Source: Bacteroidota bacterium
GTDB lineage: Bacteria > Bacteroidota > Bacteroidia > Bacteroidales > FEN-979
Length of the DNA: 64,000 nucleotides
Direction of reading: 5' to 3'
NCBI GenBank assembly: GCA_026391835.1
Contig: JAPLDF010000065.1
Coordinates: forward strand, 62,001 to 126,000
Within the stretch, counting starts at the first letter, position 1, and each line of letters starts with the position of its first letter. The position numbers and the translations under genes are program-made. Under the pieces are notes generated by a model, which did no database searches, had not been told where the DNA came from, and was given only the letters and a program-made list of their open reading frames with translations. Positions 27,554 to 35,237 of the stretch are shown one piece after another.

Positions 27554-29691
27554 TTCTGCTGTTGGCACTCTCTGTCAGCCTGTTTTCACAATCATCACCG
27601 CATGGTGATGGTTTTGCCGTCAACTGCATGGATTGCCACAATACCGCCGGGTGGACCATCGACATGAAAACCCTGGTGTTCGACCATAGTACGACGAAGT
27701 TTCCGCTTACCGGGCAGCACCAGGCGGTGAACTGCAAATTATGCCACACATCCCTGGATTTTACAAAAGCGGGCACAGAGTGTGTTTCTTGTCACACCGA
27801 CATGCATAATCAGACTCTGGGTCCCGATTGCGGAAGATGCCATACACCTGTTTCGTGGGTAGTGAACAACATCACGGAGCTGCACCAGAAAAGCCGGTTC
27901 CCGCTGGTTGGAAAACATCTTGCCACCGATTGTTTTGCCTGCCACAAGAATGCGTCCGCTTCCTTGCTCAATTTTGCCCCGCTTGGCGTGGAATGCATTG
28001 ATTGTCATAAAGCTCCGGTTCCGCCACAAACGGACCATTCGAAATTTTCCACCAACTGCACCGAATGTCATTCCATGAACGCTTTTTCATGGACGGGTGC
28101 ATCTATAAATCATGGTTTTTTCCCGCTCACCGGCGGTCATAAAATCAGCAATTGTCAGGAATGTCATAAAAATTCGAATTATTCTGAAGCTTCACCTATA
28201 TGCTTTACATGCCATGAACCAACATACAACGGCACTTCAAACCCCAATCATAACACCATCGGGTTTTCAACAAGTTGTAAAGATTGCCATACCACGAACC
28301 CGGGATGGAAACCTGCCGAATACCGTGAGCATGATGCCAAATCATTTCCTATTTACTCGGGAAAACACAATGGTACCTGGAACAGTTGCGCCGAATGCCA
28401 TACCAACCCGGCCAGCTACGCACAATTCACCTGCATCGATTGCCACGATCACAACCAGCCCGATATGAACGGACAGCATGGTGACGTCCAGGGATATGCC
28501 TACAACAGCCCGGCCTGTTTCGCCTGTCACCCGACCGGCTCCAAGGAGGGGTCATTCTCCCATAATTCTTCCCCTTTCCCATTAACCGGGGCACATTCAA
28601 CAACCGAGTGTATCAAATGCCATGCGAACGGGTATCCCAATACCCCAACCACCTGCGTCAGCTGCCACATGCAGAATTTCAATCAATCTGTAAACCCAAA
28701 CCATGCCGCAGACAATATTCCCACTGATTGCGGAACCTGTCATACCACACAACCTGGCTGGAAACCGGCGACCTTCCCGATCCACGACAACTATTACATT
28801 ATTGCAGGTGCACATATTCCAATTGCAAATGATTGTGCCAAATGCCACCAGGGTAATTATGCCAACACCCCGAAATTATGTTTCGGCTGCCATTCAGAAA
28901 AATACAACCAGTCGACAAACCCTAACCATATAACGGCCAACTTCCCCACAACCTGTGAAACATGTCATTCACAAACAGCATGGTCCCCTTCGACGTTCAA
29001 TCATAACATCACCTACCCGCTCACCGGCGCCCATGCAACCATCGCCAACAATTGCTTTGCATGCCACCAGGGAAGCTACGTCAATACCCCCAATACATGT
29101 GCAGGATGCCATACCCCGAATTACAATGCTTCGACAAACCCAAATCACGCAGCCATCAACATTCCGACAACCTGCATTACCTGCCACACCACGAATCCAA
29201 ACTGGACACCCGCCACTTTCCCGATCCACAGCAATTATTATGTACTGGCTGGCGCGCATGTCACGGTGAGCTGCATCGATTGCCACAACGGAAACTATAA
29301 TGCAACACCCAATACCTGTGTCGGATGCCACCAGACAAATTATAACCTGACAAACAATCCACCGCATGCGGCATCACAGTTTCCGACCACCTGTGCCGAT
29401 TGTCATACACAAACTGCATGGTCTCCCGCAAACTGGAATCACGACGGCCTCTATTTCCCGATTTATTCCGGAAAGCATAAAAACAACTGGAGTACATGTT
29501 CCGACTGCCATACAAACCCGGCCAACTATGCCGTTTTCACCTGCACAACATCTTGTCATCCTCAGTCATCGATGAACAACAAACACCAGGGTATCAGCGG
29601 GTACTCCTACAACAGTGTCGCCTGTTTAAGTTGCCATCCGCAGGGAAATACGCCTAAATTGATGAAAAGTACAATCGACAGCAAAGAGTAA
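27532..29691 (+). CDS. 28-haem c-type cytochrome
   Basis: 719 residues from the ATG at 27532, which gives a clean signal peptide (about 1-19) and overlaps the previous gene by 22 bp; an earlier in-frame start lacks a signal. It has 27 CxxCH motifs and one CxxxCH (CTTSCH, bases 29542-29559), so up to 28 haems. From residue 229 there are five copies of a 73-77-residue three-haem module (about 229, 380, 455, 528, 601), each with 'NPNH' and ending in a CxxCH. The C-terminus after the last haem is short and has no sorting domain. Probably the outer wire of the conduit, periplasmic or surface-exposed. Confidence 0.95.
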   Translation: MRKLSSLILLLALSVSLFSQSSPHGDGFAVNCMDCHNTAGWTIDMKTLVFDHSTTKFPLTGQHQAVNCKLCHTSLDFTKAGTECVSCHTDMHNQTLGPDCGRCHTPVSWVVNNITELHQKSRFPLVGKHLATDCFACHKNASASLLNFAPLGVECIDCHKAPVPPQTDHSKFSTNCTECHSMNAFSWTGASINHGFFPLTGGHKISNCQECHKNSNYSEASPICFTCHEPTYNGTSNPNHNTIGFSTSCKDCHTTNPGWKPAEYREHDAKSFPIYSGKHNGTWNSCAECHTNPASYAQFTCIDCHDHNQPDMNGQHGDVQGYAYNSPACFACHPTGSKEGSFSHNSSPFPLTGAHSTTECIKCHANGYPNTPTTCVSCHMQNFNQSVNPNHAADNIPTDCGTCHTTQPGWKPATFPIHDNYYIIAGAHIPIANDCAKCHQGNYANTPKLCFGCHSEKYNQSTNPNHITANFPTTCETCHSQTAWSPSTFNHNITYPLTGAHATIANNCFACHQGSYVNTPNTCAGCHTPNYNASTNPNHAAINIPTTCITCHTTNPNWTPATFPIHSNYYVLAGAHVTVSCIDCHNGNYNATPNTCVGCHQTNYNLTNNPPHAASQFPTTCADCHTQTAWSPANWNHDGLYFPIYSGKHKNNWSTCSDCHTNPANYAVFTCTTSCHPQSSMNNKHQGISGYSYNSVACLSCHPQGNTPKLMKSTIDSKE

Positions 29692-29701
29692 AGCCAGAGC
29701 C

Positions 29702-31336
29702 ATGAAAAATTTCCCCCCTGTCATACTGTTAATGCTTATTGTTCCAATCCTTAAAGGACAAACAACCTATGAGAATAAGGAAGGAAAAGTATCCTATGTA
29801 ACCACACAGAATGTATATGTTAAATTTCAGTCAACAGAAAACATTTCAGCCGGGGACACACTTTTCTCCATCCAGAATGGCGTTCGGGTTCCGGTGGTCG
29901 TAGTCAGGGAAATCTCCTCCATTTCATGTGTTTGCGTTCCAATATCCGCTGAAAAGCTGGCTGTGGGTGATTTGATTTATTCCACGCAAAAAGCCCTACA
30001 GACAGCCTCCACCTGGAACAAAAATGCCGCGGCAGACGTTCCTGTTGTTGCCGCAAGCCAGGATTCAACTGTAACGAAAGCCGGGCAGCAAAAAAAACGG
30101 ACCCAGATCGTGACCGGAAACCTGTCGGTCGCTTCCTATCTGAATTTTTCAAATGCCACAGCCAATTCCCAGAGGATGAAGTATACCTTTTCCCTGGGGA
30201 TTCAAAACATTGGAAATTCGAAACTATCGGCAGAAATCTACATTGCATTTGCGCACAAGCTGGGTGATACCGCTATTCGAACCGACATATTCAACGGGTT
30301 GAAAATATACAGCTTCGCGCTGGATTATGCGTTTAACAGGCACCACACGATCTGGCTGGGCAGAAAAATCAACCCGAGAATTTCCAATGTTGGGGCAATA
30401 GACGGGCTCCAGTATGAAGCGAAGGCCGGTGCTTTTACAATTGGTGTTATTGCCGGGACGAGGCCTGACTACCGGAATTACAGCTTTAACGCAGCTCTTG
30501 TGCAGGTGGGTGCATATCTTGGCCATGACCTTGCGGGAAAAAACGGTACCATGCAAACGACCGTTGCCTTTCTAGATCAAACAAACAACGGTAGCACCGA
30601 TCGCAGATTTGCCTATTTGCAGCACACCAACTCACTGATACGCAATTTGTTTTTCTTCGGATCGGTTGAAGTTGACATGTATAAACAAACGATGAATCCG
30701 CTGGATACTGCTGTAAGCAAGGAGGCAACCTATAAAAAAGACAATTCCCCTACCCTTTCCAACCTCTATTTATCCCTGAGATACAGGCCTTTCAGGAAGT
30801 TGTCCCTGTCTGTTTCATACAGTACCCGGCAGAATGTCATCTACTATGAAACCTATAAGGATATTGTCAGTACGCTGCTCGCAGCTGCAAGTGTGCAGGG
30901 GTTGACGTTCCAGGTCAATTACCAGCCTGTCAGGCTGATATCCCTTGGCGCCAACGCTGGGTACAGGAACAGTAAAAACGATCCCCGGCCAACAAAAAAC
31001 ATTTACGGTTACCTGACATTCAACAATATTCCAGGTATAAACGTGGCAGCCACCCTTTCGGCTACCATCCTGGAAACAAGTTATATGTCGGGACAGATCT
31101 ACAGTCTTGGACTTACCCGCGATCTTGTTCCGGGAAAACTATCTGCGGGATTGGACTATCGCTATGTGAGCTATAAGTTTTACAGCGGGGAGACAAAACT
31201 GGTCCAAAATATGGGGGAAGTGAATTTTACATGGCGCATTTTAAAGAAACTTTCATGCGGCCTTTATTATGAAGGAACCTTTGATAAGACATCCACGTTT
31301 AACCGTATTTACATCAATATAACTCAAAGGTTTTAG
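29702..31336 (+). CDS. Predicted outer-membrane beta-barrel of the cytochrome cluster
   Basis: 544 residues with a signal peptide (about 1-19). An N-terminal region (20-100) looks like a small beta domain. Residues about 140-544 are amphipathic strands with the aromatic girdle and final 'YINITQRF' (C-terminal Phe) typical of outer-membrane barrels. It lies 10 bp after the 28-haem gene. By analogy with MtrB/PioB-type porin-cytochrome conduits it may let a multihaem protein pass through the outer membrane; no sequence similarity to MtrB could be tested. No CxxCH motif in this protein. Confidence 0.7.
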   Translation: MKNFPPVILLMLIVPILKGQTTYENKEGKVSYVTTQNVYVKFQSTENISAGDTLFSIQNGVRVPVVVVREISSISCVCVPISAEKLAVGDLIYSTQKALQTASTWNKNAAADVPVVAASQDSTVTKAGQQKKRTQIVTGNLSVASYLNFSNATANSQRMKYTFSLGIQNIGNSKLSAEIYIAFAHKLGDTAIRTDIFNGLKIYSFALDYAFNRHHTIWLGRKINPRISNVGAIDGLQYEAKAGAFTIGVIAGTRPDYRNYSFNAALVQVGAYLGHDLAGKNGTMQTTVAFLDQTNNGSTDRRFAYLQHTNSLIRNLFFFGSVEVDMYKQTMNPLDTAVSKEATYKKDNSPTLSNLYLSLRYRPFRKLSLSVSYSTRQNVIYYETYKDIVSTLLAAASVQGLTFQVNYQPVRLISLGANAGYRNSKNDPRPTKNIYGYLTFNNIPGINVAATLSATILETSYMSGQIYSLGLTRDLVPGKLSAGLDYRYVSYKFYSGETKLVQNMGEVNFTWRILKKLSCGLYYEGTFDKTSTFNRIYINITQRF

Positions 31337-31429
31337 CCGGTCTTCTCCCTAAAGTACTCTGTCTTACAACCTATTATCCTCCCGGGAACCAGATATCATT
31401 ATGAAGGGAACCATGTGAAATGATTATTA

Positions 31430-31437
31430 TATCTTTG
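31430..31437 (+). promoter_or_regulatory. Candidate -7 element of the OB-fold gene
   Basis: TATCTTTG matches TAnnTTTG, 36 bp before the ATG at 31474, suggesting the gene can be transcribed apart from the cytochrome cluster. No -33 seen. Confidence 0.35.
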
Positions 31438-31473
31438 TGCCCTGAAAATCTAAAATTTTTAACACCTGTTTTT

Positions 31474-32199
31474 ATGAATAGAAACAAGATAATAGTAACC
31501 GCCGTCTTATTGGTCCTGGGTGTTTTTTTTATCGTGACAACCTGCTACAGAAGCGGGGGAAAAAGCAATGCAAGGGTTCTGCCCCCGGGTACACATGGAG
31601 TTGTTGTCAAAGAGGTCATACAAACATCCAATTACACCTATCTGCAGGTGCAGGAAAATGAGAACAAGTTCTGGATGGCAATTGTGAAACATGATTCAAA
31701 GCCCGGCGATTCGGTATATTACAGCCAGGCCTTCGAAATGAAAGCGTTTGTAAGCAAAGAGTTAAACCGCACCTTTCCTTCCATATTTTTTGTCCAGGAT
31801 CCCAAGGGCAGCCTTGAAGTTGCAAATACTGAACAGCAGCCAAAAACTCCCCAAAAAGTTGAAATAAAACGCTGGACTGATGTATCAATCACACCCCCCA
31901 AGGGTGCCATTACCATCGCCGATCTTTATAAAAACCCGGGCGGGTATGCCGGGAAAACAGTTACCATCAGGGGCATTGTTGTCAGGTACAACGATCAGAT
32001 CATGAATAAAAACTGGGTTCATTTGCAGGATGGAACTGACTTTTCCGAAAAATTCGACCTGACCGTAACCACCACCGACAAACTCGTTCTCGGCACAACG
32101 GCAACATTCACAGGGATCATATCCCTGAACAAGGATTTTGGCTCAGGCTACTCCTATGATGTAATCATGGAAGAGGCCAAAGCTACGGATATTAAATAG
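31474..32199 (+). CDS. Exported protein with two OB-fold-like domains
   Basis: 241 residues from the ATG at 31474. A hydrophobic N-terminus (about 5-23) ends in 'IVTTC', a poor lipobox; it may be a lipoprotein or simply anchored. Two beta-rich parts follow: residues about 38-115 ('GVVVKEVIQTSNYTYLQVQ') and 150-241 ('YAGKTVTIRGIVVRYNDQI', 'WVHLQDGTD', 'TATFTGIISLNKDFGSGYSY'), the latter a nucleic-acid-binding-type OB fold in shape. In an exported protein this probably binds something else. It follows the conduit cluster by 137 bp; its last 8 bp overlap the DUF4342 gene tail-to-tail. Confidence 0.6.
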   Translation: MNRNKIIVTAVLLVLGVFFIVTTCYRSGGKSNARVLPPGTHGVVVKEVIQTSNYTYLQVQENENKFWMAIVKHDSKPGDSVYYSQAFEMKAFVSKELNRTFPSIFFVQDPKGSLEVANTEQQPKTPQKVEIKRWTDVSITPPKGAITIADLYKNPGGYAGKTVTIRGIVVRYNDQIMNKNWVHLQDGTDFSEKFDLTVTTTDKLVLGTTATFTGIISLNKDFGSGYSYDVIMEEAKATDIK

Positions 32200-32467
32200 C
32201 ATCCTTTTTTTCCGGGGCAGGGGGCTCCTCGTCCCTGACAACTTCAACTTTCAGATTCGCCACCATCGCTGCAACTGCGCCGACTGCTGCCAGCATTGGT
32301 GCAAAAATGGCGCCTATCAGTCCGAACGTGACCGGGATCTCAAGGTAGACCTTGCCATCTTCATCTTTGATGATGAGCCTGCGCACATTTCCTTCGTGGA
32401 TGAGTTGTTTGACCTTTTCGACCAACTCTTCACCCTTAACCCTGAATTCTTCTTTGATATTTTCCAT
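32192..32467 (-). CDS. DUF4342 family protein
   Basis: 91 residues. An N-terminal helix ('EEFRVKGEELVEKVKQLIHEG'-like, shown in part), a strand pair ('RRLIIKDEDGKVYLEIPVT'), a Gly/Ala-rich hydrophobic segment (about 47-69) and a charged tail fit DUF4342, a small family of unknown function with one membrane-associated helix. It is 5 bp downstream of the aldehyde dehydrogenase gene on the same strand. Confidence 0.8.
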   Translation of the reverse strand: MENIKEEFRVKGEELVEKVKQLIHEGNVRRLIIKDEDGKVYLEIPVTFGLIGAIFAPMLAAVGAVAAMVANLKVEVVRDEEPPAPEKKDAI

Positions 32468-32472
32468 AATCG

Positions 32473-33849
32473 TTATTTTATGATCATTTTAAGAAGCCTG
32501 ATCTTGTTTTTATAAGGGGCATATCTGATTGGAATATCAATAAAATTAGCCTTTTTCATGATAGAACGGGCATGTGAGAACACCTCAAAACTGTATTTCC
32601 CGTGGTAATGTCCAATTCCGCTGTTGCCGACACCGCCGAAAGGCAAACGATCATTGGCAATATGCATCAATACATCGTTGATACATCCACCTCCAGATGA
32701 GGTCGTTTTGAGGATCTCTTCCTGTTTTGCCCGGCTGTCGGAAAAATAGTACAGGGCGAGTGGCCTGGGATGCGCATTCACATAATTTACCACCTCCGAA
32801 ATATCCCCGAATTCCATCACCGGCAGGATGGGGCCGAAGATCTCTTCCTGCATCACCGGGTCGTCATGTTTCACGCCATCAATGATTGTCGGTGCGATGT
32901 AGCGCAATTCAATGTCAACTTCGCCACCCGTGACCAGGTGTGCCCCCTGCAGCAATCCGGCAAGGCGTTCGGTTTTGGGAATGGTGGCAATATGCACATA
33001 ATCAGGACTTGTTTTGGGATCTTCGCCAAAGTATTCCCGTATTTTCAATTTCATCAGCTCCATCAACTCGATTTTCACCGATTGATGCACATAAAGATAG
33101 TCGGGTGCAATGCAGGTTTGCCCGGCATTGATATATTTCCCCCACACAATCCTGCTGGCCGCGATTTTCAGGTTGGCATCCTTGTCGACGATGCATGGAC
33201 TTTTCCCTCCCAGTTCCAGTGAAACAGGTGTAAGGTTTTTTGCCGCCGCTTCCATTACAACCTTGCCAACGGCAGGACTTCCGGTGAAGAAAATATAATC
33301 CCATGCCTGGGAGAGCAACGCCTGGTTTGCTACTCGTCCTCCGCCAAAAACAGTAATATATTCAGGCGGAAAGAACTCCGCGATCATCCGTCCCATTACT
33401 TCTGCCACATGGGGTGTGTATTCCGACGCCTTCAGTGTTGCACAATTCCCGGCGGAAATGGCACCAACCAAAGGGTTGATCAACAACTGAAACGGATAAT
33501 TCCAGGGGGCAATGATCAAAACAAGGCCATAGGGCTCCTTGTAGATCCGGCTGGTCGCCCAGAAATGCACCGCCTGGTTCGTATAGACCCGTTCGGGCTT
33601 CGACCATTTGCGCAAATGGCGGATGTGCTCGCCTATCTCTGTCAGTACCAGCCCTATTTCGGTTGCATATGTTTCAAATTTTGATTTGTGCAAATCCGTC
33701 CAGAGCGCCTCATACAGCCGGTCTTCATAGGCTAAAATTGCCTTTTTTAATGTTTTCAGCTGGGAAATCCTGAAACCTGTTTCCTTTGTTTTATGCGTAT
33801 TGAAAAACGCCCGTTGTTTCTCAGTTGCCAATCTCACCTGCTCATTCAT
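32473..33849 (-). CDS. Aldehyde dehydrogenase (class 3-like)
   Basis: 458 residues, the short form typical of class 3 and fatty aldehyde dehydrogenases. It oxidises aldehydes with NAD(P). Key residues: Asn117 in 'APWNYP', Glu212 in 'LELGGKSP' and catalytic Cys246 in 'NAGQTCIAPD'. No signal peptide, though the C-terminal 'NKIRLLKMIIK' is basic and hydrophobic. Probably co-transcribed with DUF4342. The upstream SDR is on the same strand, 45 bp away with a TTTTGCA repeat between. Substrate unknown. Confidence 0.93.
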   Translation of the reverse strand: MNEQVRLATEKQRAFFNTHKTKETGFRISQLKTLKKAILAYEDRLYEALWTDLHKSKFETYATEIGLVLTEIGEHIRHLRKWSKPERVYTNQAVHFWATSRIYKEPYGLVLIIAPWNYPFQLLINPLVGAISAGNCATLKASEYTPHVAEVMGRMIAEFFPPEYITVFGGGRVANQALLSQAWDYIFFTGSPAVGKVVMEAAAKNLTPVSLELGGKSPCIVDKDANLKIAASRIVWGKYINAGQTCIAPDYLYVHQSVKIELMELMKLKIREYFGEDPKTSPDYVHIATIPKTERLAGLLQGAHLVTGGEVDIELRYIAPTIIDGVKHDDPVMQEEIFGPILPVMEFGDISEVVNYVNAHPRPLALYYFSDSRAKQEEILKTTSSGGGCINDVLMHIANDRLPFGGVGNSGIGHYHGKYSFEVFSHARSIMKKANFIDIPIRYAPYKNKIRLLKMIIK

Positions 33850-33864
33850 ACATCACCCCCTTTT

Positions 33865-33895
33865 TTTTGCATTTTGCTTTTGCATTTTGCATTTT
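33865..33895. repeat. TTTTGCA tandem repeat
   Basis: About four copies of TTTTGCA (one short by a base, one ending in T) directly after the stop codon of the minus-strand SDR gene, another case of a 7-bp array flush with a stop. Confidence 0.7.
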
Positions 33896-34725
33896 CAACT
33901 ATTCTTACCTTTTTCATGCCCCCTGAATCCCTTCATCGAACCATACACACCCAGCCATCTGCCCACAATTAGGTCGAACCAGCGAACCGGCATAATTCCT
34001 TTCGTAAATGGCACAAGTTTTACCATGAAAGGCGACCTTACAAAGAGCCTGTTGCCCTGGATGGCCCTGACAACTCTGGCCGCAAGTATCTCAGGTTTGA
34101 GCAGCGGCATGACAGGGTTAACCTTAACACCTGCGAACATGCCGGTATCAATGTAGGAAGGATTGACCGTTGTTACATGCACCCCGCTGCGCGATGCCTC
34201 AAGTTCGATTCTCATAGACTCGGACCATCCGGATACAGCCCATTTGCTGGCACAATACACCGACATCATGGGGTTTGACAGCATCCCGGCCGCAGAAGAG
34301 ATATTTACAATGTGCCCGGATCCTTTCCTGATCATGCCGGGTAAAAATTCGAGGGTGACATGCATCAGCGCATTTGAATTAACTGCCATGATCTTGTCAA
34401 CTTCAGCGTGGGTGAAATCCTTGAAATCCTTATTCCCGGTAATTATTCCGGCATTGTTTATTAAAATGTCGACTTCTCCCACTTCATTTTTCACTTTCCC
34501 GGCAATTTCCACTACCTGTGAAACATCTGCAACATCAACTAGCCATGGGTGAACAATGAAATGCAAAGCCCTTAATTCACGGGTTGTCTCCTCCAGCTTT
34601 TCCTTGTTTATATCCCAGATTATCAATTGTTTCGCACCATCATGCAGACACATACTACCCATCAGCCTGCCTATCCCGGCAGCTCCGCCGGTAATAAGTA
34701 CCGTCGAACCTTTTATTTTTGTCAT
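33895..34725 (-). CDS. Short-chain dehydrogenase/reductase
   Basis: 276 residues from the ATG at 34725; an upstream ATG would add 16 unlikely residues. Classical SDR: cofactor motif 'TGGAAGIG' (12-19), 'NNAG' (90-93), catalytic Ser143/144, Tyr157 and Lys161 in 'YCASK'. The acid residue after the second strand (Asp38 in 'IIWDIN') points to NAD rather than NADP. Reminiscent of SDRs acting on lipids or retinol-like alcohols, but the substrate cannot be inferred. Lies upstream of an aldehyde dehydrogenase, so an alcohol-aldehyde-acid relay is possible. Confidence 0.92.
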   Translation of the reverse strand: MTKIKGSTVLITGGAAGIGRLMGSMCLHDGAKQLIIWDINKEKLEETTRELRALHFIVHPWLVDVADVSQVVEIAGKVKNEVGEVDILINNAGIITGNKDFKDFTHAEVDKIMAVNSNALMHVTLEFLPGMIRKGSGHIVNISSAAGMLSNPMMSVYCASKWAVSGWSESMRIELEASRSGVHVTTVNPSYIDTGMFAGVKVNPVMPLLKPEILAARVVRAIQGNRLFVRSPFMVKLVPFTKGIMPVRWFDLIVGRWLGVYGSMKGFRGHEKGKNS

Positions 34726-34807
34726 AATTTTACTATTTTTGCAAAGGACATGACCAAAATACGATTTTTTCATCAGACAGAGAAATATTGTTGGTGATAA
34801 AGAATTA

Positions 34808-34839
34808 TTTGGTTATATCAAAAGAAATACATAATTTTG
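34808..34839 (+). promoter_or_regulatory. rpsO promoter
   Basis: TTTG (34808-34811), 20 bp, then TAATTTTG (34832-34839): a full match to the Bacteroidota TTTG/TAnnTTTG promoter. Leader of about 45 nt before rpsO. Confidence 0.7.
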
Positions 34840-34889
34840 CAGCCCGTTTAAAAGGCCTATTAAGTTAATCAGAAACAACACTTACAGCA

Positions 34890-35159
34890 ATGAATTTAGC
34901 ACCTGAAGTAAAAAAGAAAGCATTCTTAGAACACGGAAAATCAGAATTTGACAGTGGCTCAACCGAAGCACAGGTCGCCCTGTTTACCATGAAAATCCAG
35001 CATCTTACCGAACATCTGAAGATCAACAAGAAAGACATGGTTACTGAGCGTTCGCTTGTAATCATGGTAGGCAAACGCAGGAAATTGCTGGATTATCTGA
35101 AAAGCAAAGAAATTCAACGTTATCGTGACATCATAAAAAAACTCGGTATCCGTAAATAA
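34890..35159 (+). CDS. rpsO: 30S ribosomal protein S15
   Basis: 89 residues, exactly the usual length. Binds 16S rRNA central domain and helps assemble the small subunit platform. Typical sequence features are 'GSTEAQVALFTMKIQHLTEHL', shown here only in part ('GSTEAQVALFT'), 'KKDMVTERSL', and 'GKRRKLLDYL'. Followed by a hairpin and then pnp, the same order as in many bacteria. Confidence 0.98.
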   Translation: MNLAPEVKKKAFLEHGKSEFDSGSTEAQVALFTMKIQHLTEHLKINKKDMVTERSLVIMVGKRRKLLDYLKSKEIQRYRDIIKKLGIRK

Positions 35160-35185
35160 ATTAACTATTTTCTTTATAAATCAAG

Positions 35186-35213
35186 AAAGAGGCAATGTGA
35201 TAATTGCCTCTTT
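35186..35213 (+). terminator. Hairpin between rpsO and pnp
   Basis: An 11-bp perfect stem: AAAGAGGCAAT (35186-35196) and ATTGCCTCTTT (35203-35213) around a 6-nt loop, followed by T-AA. It fits a partial terminator or processing site between rpsO and pnp. Confidence 0.8.
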
Positions 35214-35237
35214 TAATATCTGAAAGAGACCAAACAC

